Notes under the pieces: model-generated
Databases searched by the model: none
Told to the model about the DNA's origin: nothing
What the model saw: only the letters and a program-made list of their open reading frames with translations
NCBI GenBank assembly: GCA_028274465.1
Contig: CM051456.1
Location: forward strand, 61,552,753-61,616,752
DNA length: 64,000 nt
From: Plantago ovata
Taxonomy: Eukaryota; Streptophyta; Magnoliopsida; Lamiales; Plantaginaceae
Direction of reading: 5' to 3'
In this document: positions 32,330 through 43,634 of the stretch, piece by piece
Numbering within the stretch: the first letter of the stretch is position 1
Layout: the number at the start of each line of letters is the position of its first letter
Translations under genes and position numbers: made by a program

Positions 32330-34480
32330 ATGCCACATACACGATCTAGAGGAACACCGCTTGCTGATTCAATTGCTGAGATCGACAGAGTCTACCACCA
32401 AAGAAGGCGACTACTTCAAAGGCGTGAACTAGAGGAAATAGAGGATACCGATTTCTCTGAATCTCTACACAGTCTGTTCAAGGAAATCGACGGAATGGCA
32501 GAAGCTAGACCACTGAAAGCATGGGTTCAACCCTCCAAGGATCCTATGAGGGGACCGGCGATTGTTCTTTCGTCTGCGACTCGAGATCTGGAAATCAAGA
32601 ACCACGCATTCCAACAACTTCCGAGGTTCTATGGCTTAGCAAGGGAAGATGTGATGGGGTACTTGCACGATATCGATGATGTCGTCAACCAACTCCCACG
32701 ACCCGGAGCTGAAATAACAACGGATGAGTTGCGGATGAAGGTTTTTGCTATGGGGCTTGGGGACAGAGCCAAGTCATGGTTGAGTTCTCTACCAGCAGGC
32801 TCGCTGGACACTTGGGAGAAGGTTTTTTCAGCTTTCATGGAAAAATACTTCCCCCACACCTTGACTACCGCGGTCAAGGCGTAAATCACTGGATTCAAAC
32901 AAGACTATGATGAGACCATCTACACCGCGTTTGAGAGGTTCCAAGATCTCACGAACAAGTGCCCTCATCATGGTTTTGAGCTTTCTGACCTAGTCCAACA
33001 CTTCTACAATGGACTAACCTTTGAGAACCAACAAGTGGTGGATTTCCAATGCCGTGGCAATATTTGGGAGGAAACCGCAGAAGCCGTCTGGGCAGTTTTC
33101 GAAAGGCTTGCTAAGGGTTCGCAGTTCAAGGACCCAAGGGCAATGATTAGGAGACGTGGACCTGAAGCTCCACCGACTCAAGAAGCCCCTATGTATAGGG
33201 GGAATGGGGATCAATTTGAGTGCTTTACCAACGAATTGAAGCAAGTCCTCAAGAGCGCCACTGGAACAACTGTTTCGAACGAAGTTTGCCGAATATGCAA
33301 GAACTATGGGCATGGAGCTCATATGTGTAGATCGGAGCTTGCGTATGATGATGGCAACTGGGCTCAAGGAGGCGAAGAGGAAGCCTTTGCTACGGAGTTT
33401 GGTACTCAAGAGGCTAGGTACGGACAAGATGGTAGGAATCCTCGAGGTGGATTTTGGAGAAGAGGGTTCCGAAACAATCAAGGATATGCACCGGCTAGCC
33501 AAACTTATGGCCCTAACCAAGACTGTAGTAGGCTAAACTATGGTAATGATCACTGCGAAAACCCCGCTCCGAAAGAGCAACCGAAGTCGAAGTCGGCTCA
33601 ACTGATGGAGAACTTGCAAAAGATGGGTGATCAGACCCAAAGTGTTCTCAAACGTTATGAAGAAGATTCTGAGAAGACTAGGGCAAGGCTTGATAGGTTG
33701 GAAGAGAGCACTAGGCTTGCCCAACAAAAGATGCAAGAATTGATCGACCGAGGAGCAAGTAGGGAACAAGGCAAGCTGCGTCGCAACACTGAGAAGTCGA
33801 TGTCCATTACCTTGGAGGGTGATCTACCTGTTGAAATCACCATCAAGAGGGTTGCTAAGTGCGAGTGTTGCAAAGAGGAAGAACCCCCACAGGCTAAGGA
33901 AGAAGAGAAGGACCTTCGTTCTGACGAGAGTGAAGAGGAGCAAGAGGATCCCGAGCCACTCCCTCAAAGTTTCGATGTTAAGGTCGGGATTGGTGAGCTT
34001 GAAGATGTCCGTACCACACTAGACACGGGATCCTACTCTAATGTGCTCCCTATGAATGTGTTCGAGAGGAGTAGCCTTGGAAAACTATCTGAGCATAAGG
34101 CTATTGTGCAACTGGCGGATGGATCATTTGTGAGACCCGAAGGCGTTGTGAAGAATGTATTGGTCAAGATTGGTGAAGCTTCTGTATACACCAATTTTGT
34201 AGTTATACCGGCGTCTACACCTGGGATGGGGGATGTCATTCTCTTGGGGCGAACGTTCTTGACTAAGCTACGCTCCGTGATAGACATCTACCGAAGGACT
34301 TGCACTATTGAGGTGGATGGCAAGCGACATGTGTTGCGAGCAATATCTGATCCACCTGATACTTCTCACACTATTAACTACTGTGGTCTTGCTGCCTATG
34401 TTCATTCTTATTCACAGGTTCGTGGCATGAGGAGAAGATCCATGAAGGGGAAGTCTAGTACCCTCAAGAAGAAGAGCTAG
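32330..34480 (+). pseudogene. Element A gag-protease polyprotein, one in-frame stop
   Basis: One reading phase runs through 717 codons with a single TAA at 32882-32884. The first part has the Gypsy Gag capsid core (RAKSWLSSLPAGSLDTW, FMEKYFP), continuing after the stop with the KCPHHGFELSDLVQHFYNGL helix region. A CCHC-like knuckle follows (CRICKNYGHGAHMC, about residue 320), then a coiled-coil stretch and an acidic linker. The retropepsin has its active site in TTLDTGSYSNVLPMNVF (about 555-575) and IYRRTCTIEVDGKRHVLRA near the end. RT is absent: the ORF ends KKKS-stop shortly after the protease. The stop most simply comes from a CAA to TAA transition. The start is MPHTRSRG, 126 bp after the primer site. 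Confidence 0.92.
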
Positions 34481-34524
34481 GCGCAGACAGGAGTCGAGTC
34501 AAAGACTTTAAACAATGGCGCTAT

Positions 34525-34540
34525 CCGGGAGGCAACCCGG
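34525..34540 (+). other. Hairpin after gag-protease stop (CCGGG-AGGCAA-CCCGG)
   Basis: A 5-bp GC stem has loop AGGCAA, preceded by ggcgct. A homologous hairpin (CGGG-AGGCAA-CCCG on the minus strand, 62094-62107) follows gag-protease in element G. From memory, this 'gggaggcaaccc' motif is widespread after the coding part of plant Athila/Tat-like elements. Confidence 0.7.
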
Positions 34541-35015
34541 AGTTTTTATCGCTTTTTTACCGCTTTATTGCATGTTTTATCTGTCTGCATTAGCATTTGC
34601 ACGTTTACCGCTTTTTAGTTTTTAGGTTGCATTCACTGCATTCATCCTAGGATAGTCTTGCATGTTTTATATGTAGTTTATTGCCGAATTTTTTGAACTT
34701 TTTTATTGGGTAGATTAACTAACTATGCCATTAATCATATGCTTCATCTCTATGAATTTGTTTGAGGTTTTTCTCGCTTGGCTTGTCACATTCATGTACT
34801 GCACTTAGTTAAGCTTGGTAGTCCCGACATCACTTAGTGGTGTTTTCTCTACTGCGGTTCACGAAGGCCTTTATAATAGGATGATGCATGTTAGGATCTT
34901 ATGGTTGTTTTCCCGAGTAATTATGTCCCTAAGAGGCAACAAGTCTTCACCATGCTTTGAGATTGCTAAATGCCTAGGAAGGAGGTAGTGTGAGGTTGTG
35001 TGATTCTTTATTTGC

Positions 35016-35037
35016 AACCTATTCTTTCGAATAGGTT
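35016..35037 (+). other. Twin hairpin, copy 1 (element A)
   Basis: Stem arms AACCTATTC and GAATAGGTT (9 perfect pairs) with loop TTTC, followed by TGGGGAGGGGG. The second copy is 115 bp downstream. Confidence 0.9.
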
Positions 35038-35130
35038 TGGGGAGGGGGTTACACTATCATTAGACTTGTTTTTCGTTTTTCATTTCTGTGTTGTGAGTTT
35101 ATTTTTCCTTTCTCGTAAATTTTGTACTCC

Positions 35131-35152
35131 AACCTATTCTTTCGAATAGGTT
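35131..35152 (+). other. Twin hairpin, copy 2 (element A)
   Basis: The same 9-bp stem and TTTC loop, followed by TGGGGAAG. It precedes gctactgctggcta and the purine tract. Confidence 0.9.
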
Positions 35153-35917
35153 TGGGGAAGTCGTTTGTGAGTCATTTTGTTTCTTTGTGCTACTGCTGGC
35201 TAAAAAAATCGAAAAAAAAGAAAGAAAAATTCCAGGAAAAAAGAAAAAAAAGGAAAAAAGAAGCTGGAAAGAAAAAAAGAAAAAGACGCCAAAAAAGCAA
35301 AGAAGGGTCCAAAAAGAAAGCCAAATAGCAGTTTAGCAAAGTGTTGTGTCTCATTTTCCAATTCTTGTAATGTTCGTAATCGTGTTGTAATTTTCTATTT
35401 TTTGTCTTTTATTTTTGAGTGTCATCTGTTCTAGACCACCCTCGTCCTGCCATTCAGGAAGTGGTGAAAATCTTAAGGCTTTGCTTGAGAGATGGGTAGA
35501 ATAGGGGAGTGTTATCTTTTATAGGGAACCCTCCTTCGTTTGATGAGAGCCAGTACTGGTTCGACCTCTTTGAGGAAAAGTCTTAACTTGGTGAACAACA
35601 GTAAGTCCTCAGTTTCATAGGCACGGGACAACCATTCGTATCTTAACATGTTTCATTACGTTGTCACTGACTAGGTCCAGGTAGAGAATGTTACGAGAGA
35701 CTATCTTGTCTTAACATAAGTGCTTATGTGGATGTGTATGAGTCAATCGAGGCATTCTTCAACCTATATTCATTTTTTGATTTATATGGTTTTTGTTCAT
35801 ATGTTTTTTGATAGATTCAGTAGATTAGTTCATTTTATTTGGCATGAGACTCCATTTTTTGTGTTGCATTGTTTTTTGCATTAGAGTCTAGCTTAGTTGC
35901 TTGAGGACAAGCAAAGG

Positions 35918-35933
35918 TTCGGTTTGGGGAGTT
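35918..35933 (+). promoter_or_regulatory. Polypurine tract of element A
   Basis: ggttcggtttggggag plus two T immediately precede the 3' LTR. The core GGTTTGGGGA is the same string that follows both twin hairpins. Confidence 0.8.
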
Positions 35934-37191
35934 TGATGAATGTGTATTTTACACTTTCATTTAAGTCTTTTTCACCTATTTTAGCTATCCTCTATGTAAA
36001 TTTAGCTATATTTTAGTGCATTTTATTAGAATAGTGTCACGTTTCCCTTTAGTCTTTATTTTACAGGTTTTGGTTGAAAAACGAGGATTTCCGGGCAAAT
36101 ATATTGAAGTAGACAAGGAATTGGTGTTCCAGAAGGCTAATTGGAGTATCTGAAGGTTTCCGGATAGAATTTGAAGTCTAGGGGTCGAATCTGGAGGTTA
36201 GAAGGCCACTAGAAGTCAGAAACCGAGTACGAAAAGGGGAAGAAATCCAAAAACGCGTCGAAAACGCGTATCTGGCCGAGTTTTACTCCCGGGCGAATCG
36301 CCCGGGATGTGGGGCAAATCGCCCCACACCAGGCGAATCGTCCGGTGTGTGGGGCCCTTCGCCCCACACAATTCGTAGCCTATATAGAGTTGCTCAGTTT
36401 TTCTCCGTTTTTCATACTTTTCCAGACCTTTTATCTCATCTTTCTCTGTAGTTTTAGGTAGGAACTTCCCAGAGCCTGTTCTGGGGGTTCATAGCTTAGG
36501 AGATACTTTTTCTTAGCAGTTTGGAGCTTGTAAGATCGCGATTCTTCGGAGATTGACAACCTTCGGTAACATTGTATCTTACAGTTTTTCTACTTAATTT
36601 TATATATCTTTCAACATGTTTTCTTCTATGATTTCTGTTGATTGCATGACAACTATGAGTAGCTAAAGTTCTCGTTGGTGATAGTATGTGAATTCTTAGC
36701 GAAGGGTTAATAATTATGCTAATGGCTATATCGCGCATTATACTCTGAGTTATTGCTTTATTTCCTTGATCTATCTAAATCTCTATCTTCGTATTGTTGA
36801 TTAATTATTGCACACAATTAGACAATTCATTGGTCTTTGACCTATCTAAATCTATATCTTCGTAGTGTTTGATATTTACAACTGGACAATTCATTGATCA
36901 AAGATCTCCATGCAAAACCGAAGAATTTATGCATGATTATTAACCCGTTATGCTTTGAAGGACCATACTATCACCAATCTCCATTATCTGTTAAGAAAAA
37001 CCTTTGCTAAACCATCTGTTGTTTTATATTCACAAGTTAAATTAGATAAAGCTAGTTATAGTCCTTAGAGATCGACACTCGAGGTTATTCTACTGCTACA
37101 CTACGGTTTTCGTTGTAGTTGTGAATTGCCTTTGGCTAAATAACAAATTTATTAGATTTTCGTTGGAACACGACATCCAACGCGTTCATCA
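35934..37191 (+). repeat. 3' LTR of element A
   Basis: It is 1258 bp, TGATGAATGTG...CGTTCATCA, closely matching the 5' LTR apart from the organelle-like insert. It has a GC palindrome block at 36287-36370 and a TATA-like string at 36379-36388. Confidence 0.95.
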
Positions 37192-38815
37192 CTCAGTACT
37201 ACTGGTATTTTGTTGTGTCTCTGCTGAGATTGGTTCATCAGCAACTGCTTGTTCAGCATTGCTAGATTGTGGTAACTCATCAGCAGGCACATGAAGTTGC
37301 ATAGTTTCAGCAACATCTGGAGCAACTGCGTCTTTTGCTGGAAATTCTTTGTCATGAACTATATTTATCTTGTCATGACTTGGGGGAGGAGAGTCATTGT
37401 CAGAATCATCATTTAGTTCAATTGACTTGATTTGCCTAGCATCAGATTCAGTTCTTTGCTCGTGTATGAGTAATTTCTTCATACAATCTGATATTTCTTC
37501 TTCAGCAGGCACTCCTTGTGACTTTTCGTAGAATACAACATGCACTGATTCTTCGATCTTTTCTGCCTTTTTGTTGTAAACTCTATAAGCTTTACTATGC
37601 AAGGAGTAACCAAGAAATATCGCTTCGTCTACCTTTGGTTGAAATGTTCTTAGATATTCTCTACAATTGTTAAGAACAAAACTCTTACAACCAAATACTC
37701 TTAGATGGGTGATGTTAGGAGGTCTTCCAACAAATAACTCATAGGGAGTTTTGTTGTATTCCTTAGTATTCAGACATCTGTTTTGAGTATAACAGGCGGT
37801 ATTAATCGCTTCAACCCAGTAAGCTTCACTTATTTCAGCGTCAACAAGCATTGTTCTTGCAGCTTCTTTTAGGGTGTGATTCTTCCTTTCAGCAACACCG
37901 TTTTGTTGTGGTGTCCTTACTAAGGATAACTGATGTTGTATGCCTTTTGAAGTGCAAAACTCAGTTATGCACTGGTTCACAAACTCAGTATCATGGTCTG
38001 TTCTTATGACTTTTACCTTGTCATTTTTCATGACTTCAAGCTTATTCAGCAAGTTAGGTATTTCAGTCCTTATTTCAGACTTGTACTTGATAAATACTAC
38101 CCAAGTGAATCTTGAATAGTCATCTACCACCACCAGACCATATTTCTTACCAGCATAGCTTGTTGAAGAAGATTCAAACAAGTCCATGTGCAAGAGTTGT
38201 AAAGGTTTTGTAGTTGACGGTACTGCCTTGTTCTTAAAAGAAGATTTGGTTTGCTTTCCTTGCTGACATGCATTGCAAACACCATCCTTCTTGAAAGTAA
38301 CCTTAGGTAATCCAACTACAAGTGCCTTTTTAGACAGCTTATTCAGCGTCTTGAAGTTTAGGTGACTTGTTCGTTTATGCCATAACCATGCTTTTTCAGC
38401 AAGGCAATCGTGATCTGAGGCAAGGCATTTTTCAACGATTGCTGAAGACCAATCTACAGTGTACAAACCTCCTGATCTTTTAGCAACCATAATAACCTTC
38501 TTTGTCTCAAAGTCTATAAGTTTACATTCATCACTTTTGACTTTGATGAAGTATCCTTTATCAGCGAATTGACTCATGCTGAAAAGGTTAAACTTAAGAT
38601 TTTTGACATAAAGAACTCCCGAAATGGTAATGCATTCTAACTTCACGTCACCATAACCTTTTGTAGAATCAAAGCCTCCACCAGCAAACCTTATTGTTGG
38701 ACCTTTAGACCACCGTCTATAGTTTATAAGGTTATTCTTGTTGCCCGTCATGTGCTTTCCACAACCACTGTCAAAGTGCCAGATTGCATTGTTTGTCTCC
38801 GTGGCTGAAGTCTAC
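37192..38815 (-). pseudogene. SIRE-type Copia protease and integrase
   Basis: The frame reads from IWHFDSGCGKHMTG (Copia protease active site D-S-G, about 38785) through 38751-37192. Next comes the zinc-binding pre-integrase region (WLWHKRTSHLNFKTLNKL, VCNACQQGK). The integrase core keeps all three acidic positions in context: LHMDLFE, IRTDHDTEF and NGVAERKNHTL. The C-terminal part includes HLRVFGCKSFV and AIFLGYS, then an acidic linker toward RT. It is open for about 520 codons, the best preserved gene of this element. A TAG lies in phase just upstream of the protease (about 38815). Element A (37191) cuts it from RT. Confidence 0.93.
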
Positions 38816-38834
38816 ACAATCAAGAGCAAACAAG

Positions 38835-41255
38835 TTAATTATCCAATATTGGATGTCCATTAACATGTTCAAGAATGCGTCCAGTGGAAACCCAAGTTTT
38901 AAGTTTTTCAACTTTGACTTGTTTTCTACTTGCTGAGGAACTAGGATGTTTTGAGCCGAAAGACTTTTGATTCATGCTGATCAAATCCACTTTCTGATGT
39001 GGTGTCTTGCTCGGTTGACCTTTTTGCTGAACATACTTTTCAGTATGTTCTTTTCTGACAAGGTTCCTTCTAGCCCTAGCGTTTTGAGTCTTGTTAGAGC
39101 TCTTAGGCTTGGTTTTATTCATCTCTTTGAAGTATCTTTGCTGACTTTGCTTATACTCATGAAAAAGTTGACTTTGCTTGGTTTTGAAACCGAGTCCACT
39201 CTTTAGAGAATGCGGAGCTTTTGTCTCAGCAACCTTACTTGATTCAGGTTTGTCAGCAAAGGTCTTCTGATTACCTTTAGTAATCTTGCCTTTTGACTTA
39301 ACAAATTGCTTTTCAGCAACTTGTTTGGCGGAATGCTTTACAACATCCTTTTTCTTTACAGTTTGCTTTTCAGCAACCTGTTTTCCTTTTAAAGTCTTGT
39401 TTCTTTGAGTAGCAACAGCGGGCTTTACGGTCGTAGGTACTTGATTGCATTTTTCAGCAACCTGAGATTGACCAATCTGATAGAGTTCTGGTTGACCACT
39501 ATCAGTTGCGCGTACAAAGGTGATTGGTGATTTGTCTTTACTCAAGATTATTACGTCATCACCTTCATACGTTGCACCTAAACCTTCTTTCTGAGATGGA
39601 TCTCTCAGGTAAGAGTTTAGTTCAGTCAGCGTATTACTTGCATCAGCATAAGATTTGAAATTGATTTTCATCTTTTTCATTTCTTGTATTTCAGCAAGTA
39701 ACTTTAGAATTGAGGACTGATATTCTTCCAATTCTATTGCCATTTGAGAATTCTTCTCTGTTGCTTCAGCAATCAACTTCTTAAGATGCAATATTTCAGC
39801 ATCTTTCTTTTCTGACTCTTCTTTCAGCAATATGTACTTTTCAGTAGTTTGCTTGGTCAGAGTTTCAGCATTTTGTAGTTTCTCTATCTGTTTGCTTAGA
39901 GTTTTCTCAAATCTTTCGATTTCTCCTTGAATTCTATCAAGGTCAATATCATCTTCACTTTCTGAGTCTGAGTCAGAGGTAGGAATGTTTACCTGACCGG
40001 CCATGAGGTAGAATTCGTAGATTGACACATCTGGATAAGTTTCCATAGCTATTCCACAAACTTCCTTGCCGATCTCTACGTCAAGAGTGGCTTCTTCTTC
40101 TTCAGTGTCTGAGCTTTCTAACTCATTGTCTTCGGAGCTGGTATCAATGCACAACGCATCGATATTTGCTTGAAGCTTCTTCTTTTCTTCAGCAATAAGC
40201 CCTTTTGAACTTCTTCTTCTTTTCAACAGATTTACATTTCAGCAAAGGACAATTTGCTTTGAAGTGTCCAGGCTTTTTGCAGTAAAAGCAGAGATCTTTC
40301 CAACTGCTGGTTCTTCAGAGGAATTTACTTGCTGAGCCTGCTTGTTCAGCGAGCTAGCCTCATTCTTGTATTTATGGTAGTTGTTACCAAGATGCTTTTT
40401 CAGCTTCTCTTTTGCTTTTCGCCTTTCAAGTTCCTTACTGATGAATTTCTTCATGTTTTTAACAACTAAAGCATTTTCATCAGCGAGCTCTTTATCATTC
40501 TTCTTTTCAGAAGATGACGGCTTTGCAGCAAGAGAAATGTTTTGCGATTTTGCAGCAAACACATTTTCTCTTTGCTTTGTCTCGTAGTTGACATTAGCAA
40601 GATGAGAGAACAACTCTGTAGGTGTGATGTTTGGCATTCCTTGATTATAGTAGAAATTCTGAGTATGAATTCATTCTTGGTTCAGACTTCTGATAATGGT
40701 TTTCACCTTCTCAGAATCTGAATAAAGATTTCCAACTCCTAAGGCAGCCATCTCACTTACTAGAGTTGTGAATTTGAAGTCCAAGTCTTCCAGTGACTCA
40801 TTTGTACCTTGTTTAAAGTTCTGGAACATTAACTTCAGCACTTCGAGTTTGTTTTCCTTGGTTTTATCAGATCCAACACAAAGATCTTGAACCATTTTCC
40901 AAGTTTCCTTAGCAGTTTTAGCACCCTACAGTTTGCACTGTATAGTATCCAGAGTTGATCGAATGATGATGTTTCTTGCTTGGCCATCAAGACGGAATCT
41001 CTTAGCTTCGTCGGAAGTCCATTCCTCTCTTAGTTTTGGAATGGCGGCGTCAACCGGTTCTCCTAAGATAGTTTCCTTACCAGTAGGATCCGTGGTTGTG
41101 TGAGGAAAGCTTCTCTCAAGTTTAGTGATCTTGATAGGTCCATCATTAATGACAGTGACCATTTCATCACTAATGGCCTCAAGATGTAACATCATGTTGT
41201 TTCACCATTTTTCGTAGTTTTCCAGCTTCAGCAAGGGAGCGTCTCCTAAAGACAT
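38835..41255 (-). pseudogene. SIRE-type Copia Gag
   Basis: The likely start is ATG at 41255 (MSLGDAPLLKLENYEKW), 96 bp after the primer site. One phase continues to 38835 with stops after EKW (TGA), near 40923 and near 40668. Copia Gag features include W-TSDEAKRFRLDGQARNII, KETWKMVQDLCVGS and FKQGTNESLEDLDFKFTTLV. The CCHC zinc knuckle (CFYCKKPGHFKANC, near 40280) lies in another phase, so a frameshift pair surrounds it. The C-terminal 463 residues hold acidic repeats and a long predicted coiled coil (40000-39650), then a basic Lys-rich tail. Large coiled-coil Gags are typical of SIRE-type elements. Confidence 0.88.
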
Positions 41256-41350
41256 CCTGTCAGAAAAAGACTACCAAACTGATCAAGTGAGAGTGATTTA
41301 CGGAAAGCACCTAAGGGGATCTAGGTTTAGTGCTGAAGGTTAAAGAACCT

Positions 41351-41365
41351 CCAACTCTGATACCA
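41351..41365 (-). promoter_or_regulatory. tRNA-iMet primer binding site of SIRE-type Copia
   Basis: Minus strand TGGTATCAGAGTTGG lies two bases inside the 5' LTR border (41368), complementary to initiator tRNA-Met. Confidence 0.93.
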
Positions 41366-41367
41366 CT

Positions 41368-42931
41368 TGTTGGTCCCTTCAAACAACAAGAAAAGACTAG
41401 AGGTGGGGGGGTGAATAGTCTTTTCAAACTTTCGTCGTTTAAAAACTTTCTCAGCAAGGGCTTATTACTTTTCAGTAACGAGTTTGCTGATACTTAACTT
41501 TCTCAGCAAGTACTAGTTACTTTTCAGTAACGAGTTTTACTGATACTTAAAAACAGAGTGCGGAAGTCTTTATACAATAAGTGTTTTTCAGTAAGTGATA
41601 GTTTCAGCAAGTGAGCAGAGTGACAGTGTACAGAAAGATAGGCTTGCTGAAAACTAAATGCGGTAAAGTAAATCAAACAAAAACTTATATAGTGGTATCT
41701 GAGAGTGGCGTAATCTCTCAACTAATCCACTTTGTCCTTTCTAGGACTGAATCCACTAAGATAAGTTTGAGGTTCCTTACAACACCTATCTAGAGCGATT
41801 CTACAGAAACCAAAGCACACTTGCTTCGTTTCCAACCTAACTAGAGAACGAAACCTTGTTCTCCACAAAACTTGGGACTTATAATCAGCAACACTATGCT
41901 TGATTAAATTCCCCCTGAATTTCACGCCTGAAAAATGGTGTTTATCAGTTAGAGAGGTTTGGGATGAGATGACTTGAATATAATGTATTCATCTACAACA
42001 AGCAATCTAAGAAACAAAACTTTGAATACTTTGCAGTAAACAAGTTAAGTTGTTTCTGGTGTCAAGACTTGTTCTTGTTCGAAAGAAATAACACTTAACT
42101 AATTTCTTAGCCGTGAATGTTCTACTTTTTCACAAGTAGCTTTTTCAAGCTTTAAGTCTTGGAACGGATCAATGTCAGTAAAGATTATAGAAGGATTTGA
42201 GTGTTTAAGCACAAGTGAGAGTTTGATCACGTTGTTGACACACTTCTACTCTTTGCCGGATGACCTCTATTTATAGTGAATCAAGGGAGCCGGTTGAATT
42301 TCAAATTCTAAGGCTTTGTTCCTTAAGATGTCACTATCTTGCTTTTGTACTTTCAGCAACGTCCTTTATTTGTCTTCTAGTCTTCATGTTCTTCGCATGC
42401 TTACTTTTGCATTTAATGTTCATTTGAATGAAATTCAAATATGAACGTTGGAGCGCAAATACAAGTACTTTCAGCAAGCAGGTCACATATGTTTTTCATC
42501 AAGCGGTCAGTCTCAATTTCAGCAAGCACAACCTACTCAGTCATTTAGATTTTCACTTATGCAAGTTGTTGCTGAAGTTTCCACTTTCTGAGCAACATGT
42601 GCCTTTGTAGATACCATCTTCAGAAATCTTCTTAAGTCTTCAGTCTTCGAATTCTTCAAGTTTCTAAACAGTTCTAGTGCTTCAATAGTTCGTTTGTGTA
42701 AACAAAGTACATCATCAGCAAATGCTTCAATATGTTGTTTTAATAAACAAGATACATCATAAGAAAAACTAAAGCACCTAACTAGTACCTACACTAAGTC
42801 TTCAGCAAACGTTCCTCTTTTACAATGTCCTTAAAATTCTGAATTCCTATGGACCTTAAGAGTAATAATTACTGGACTTTCCTTAATTTAGCATGGTTAA
42901 TTGCTCATCAAAATTTACAAGTTTCCTAACA
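41368..42931 (-). repeat. 5' LTR of SIRE-type Copia
   Basis: It is 1564 bp; plus strand TGTTGGTCCC...CCTAACA. 41800-42931 matches 1-2359 minus the solo LTR. Near the inner end two ~60-bp direct units (about 41448-41545) repeat 'cttttcagtaacgagttt...ctgatacttaa' and 'ctcagcaag'. The base after the LTR (42932) resumes element D, so cttat (42932-42936) should be the target duplication. Confidence 0.93.
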
Positions 42932-43612
42932 CTTATGAACAAAGACCATACAAATCATAACATGGAAGTAGGTTGAAGAATGCCCCGATTGAACCTATAC
43001 ACATTCACATATGCACTTTGTTAAACAAGGGAGTCTCTCGTAACATTCTCTACCTTGACCTAGTCAATGACGACTTAATGATGTATATTAAAATACAAAT
43101 GGTTTCCCCATGCCTATGAAACTGACGTCTTACTACTGTTCACCAAGTGAGACTTTCCCTCAAGAGAGGTCGAACCAATACTGGCTCTCACCAAACGAAG
43201 GAGGGCTCCCTAATAGACAACACTCCCCTATTCTACCCGACTCTTAGAGCATAGACTCTTCACCACTTCCTGAATGGCAGGACGAGGGTGGTCTAGAACA
43301 AGCCTTGGACTAGGCGACACGAGAACACAAGGAAGAATTTACAACTTGATTACGAACTACTACAAAAGCTGAAAAATAATGCAATACTTTGCTTAAACTG
43401 CTTTTTGGCTTTCTTGGACCATTCTTTTTTTTTTTTTTTTTTTTTGGGTCTTATTCTTTTTTTCTTTTTTTTTTTCTTTTTCCAGATTCTGGAATTTTTG
43501 ATTTTTTTCTTTTATTCATTTTTTTCTTTTCTCTTTTTTTTTATATAGCCAGCAGTAGCACAATGGAAGTACAATGAAAGGAAATAACAAAGACACTACA
43601 ACGACCTCCCCA

Positions 43613-43634
43613 AACCTATTCGAAAGAATAGGTT
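43613..43634 (-). other. Twin hairpin, distal copy (element D)
   Basis: The same stem arms AACCTATTC/GAATAGGTT, loop TTTC on the sense (minus) strand, at the homologous place next to the purine tract. Confidence 0.9.

Larger units (their letters stand above)
34481..35915 (+). other. Element A 3' UTR with conserved structural module
   Basis: This is noncoding. In order: a hairpin just after the stop (34525-34540), two identical 22-nt hairpins (35016-35037 and 35131-35152), the motif gctactgctggcta, a purine-rich tract (35196-35330) and conserved blocks (ctagaccaccctcgtcctgc; gagccagtactggttcga; gtccaggtagagaatgttac). All recur in the same order in H and G and, as far as present, in D. The open frame at 35122-35328 is only the Lys-rich reading of the purine tract. 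Confidence 0.85.
30504..37191 (+). mobile_element. Complete non-autonomous Gypsy element (element A; gag-protease only)
   Basis: Both LTRs (30504-32183 and 35934-37191), a tRNA-Asp primer site, a gag-protease ORF, a 1.4-kb 3' UTR and a polypurine tract are present, but no reverse transcriptase, RNase H or integrase. Flanks ttcag (30499-30503) and ctcag (37192-37196) are a 5-bp duplication with one mismatch. Its structure fits TR-GAG-type plant elements, which must borrow enzymes from an autonomous partner; the Asp primer and Gag type suggest an Athila/Tat-related partner. It interrupts pol of the SIRE-type Copia between integrase and RT. Confidence 0.93.
1..42931 (-). mobile_element. SIRE/Maximus-type Ty1/Copia retrotransposon with many nested insertions
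   Basis: The element reads right to left: 5' LTR (41368-42931), tRNA-iMet primer site (41351-41365), gag, PR-INT, RT-RNase H, a long extra ORF, polypurine tract (2360-2375) and 3' LTR. The 3' LTR leaves the window at base 1, which aligns with 41800. Pol order INT before RT makes it Copia. The coiled-coil Gag and the large ORF after pol are what I know from the SIRE/Maximus lineage. Seven insertions interrupt it: 533-1769, 3937-7509, 7559-8537, 9581-23482 (with a LINE inside), 26026-27429 and 30504-37191 (with organelle-like DNA inside). Without them the body is roughly 12-13 kb. All its genes carry stops or frameshifts, so it is not autonomous now. The lineage name is inferred from structure, not from a search. 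Confidence 0.85.

Noticed and set aside
43389-43577. Phe-rich frame
   Set aside because: Reading of the T-rich tract in the 3' UTR of element D; the sister tracts differ in length and composition.
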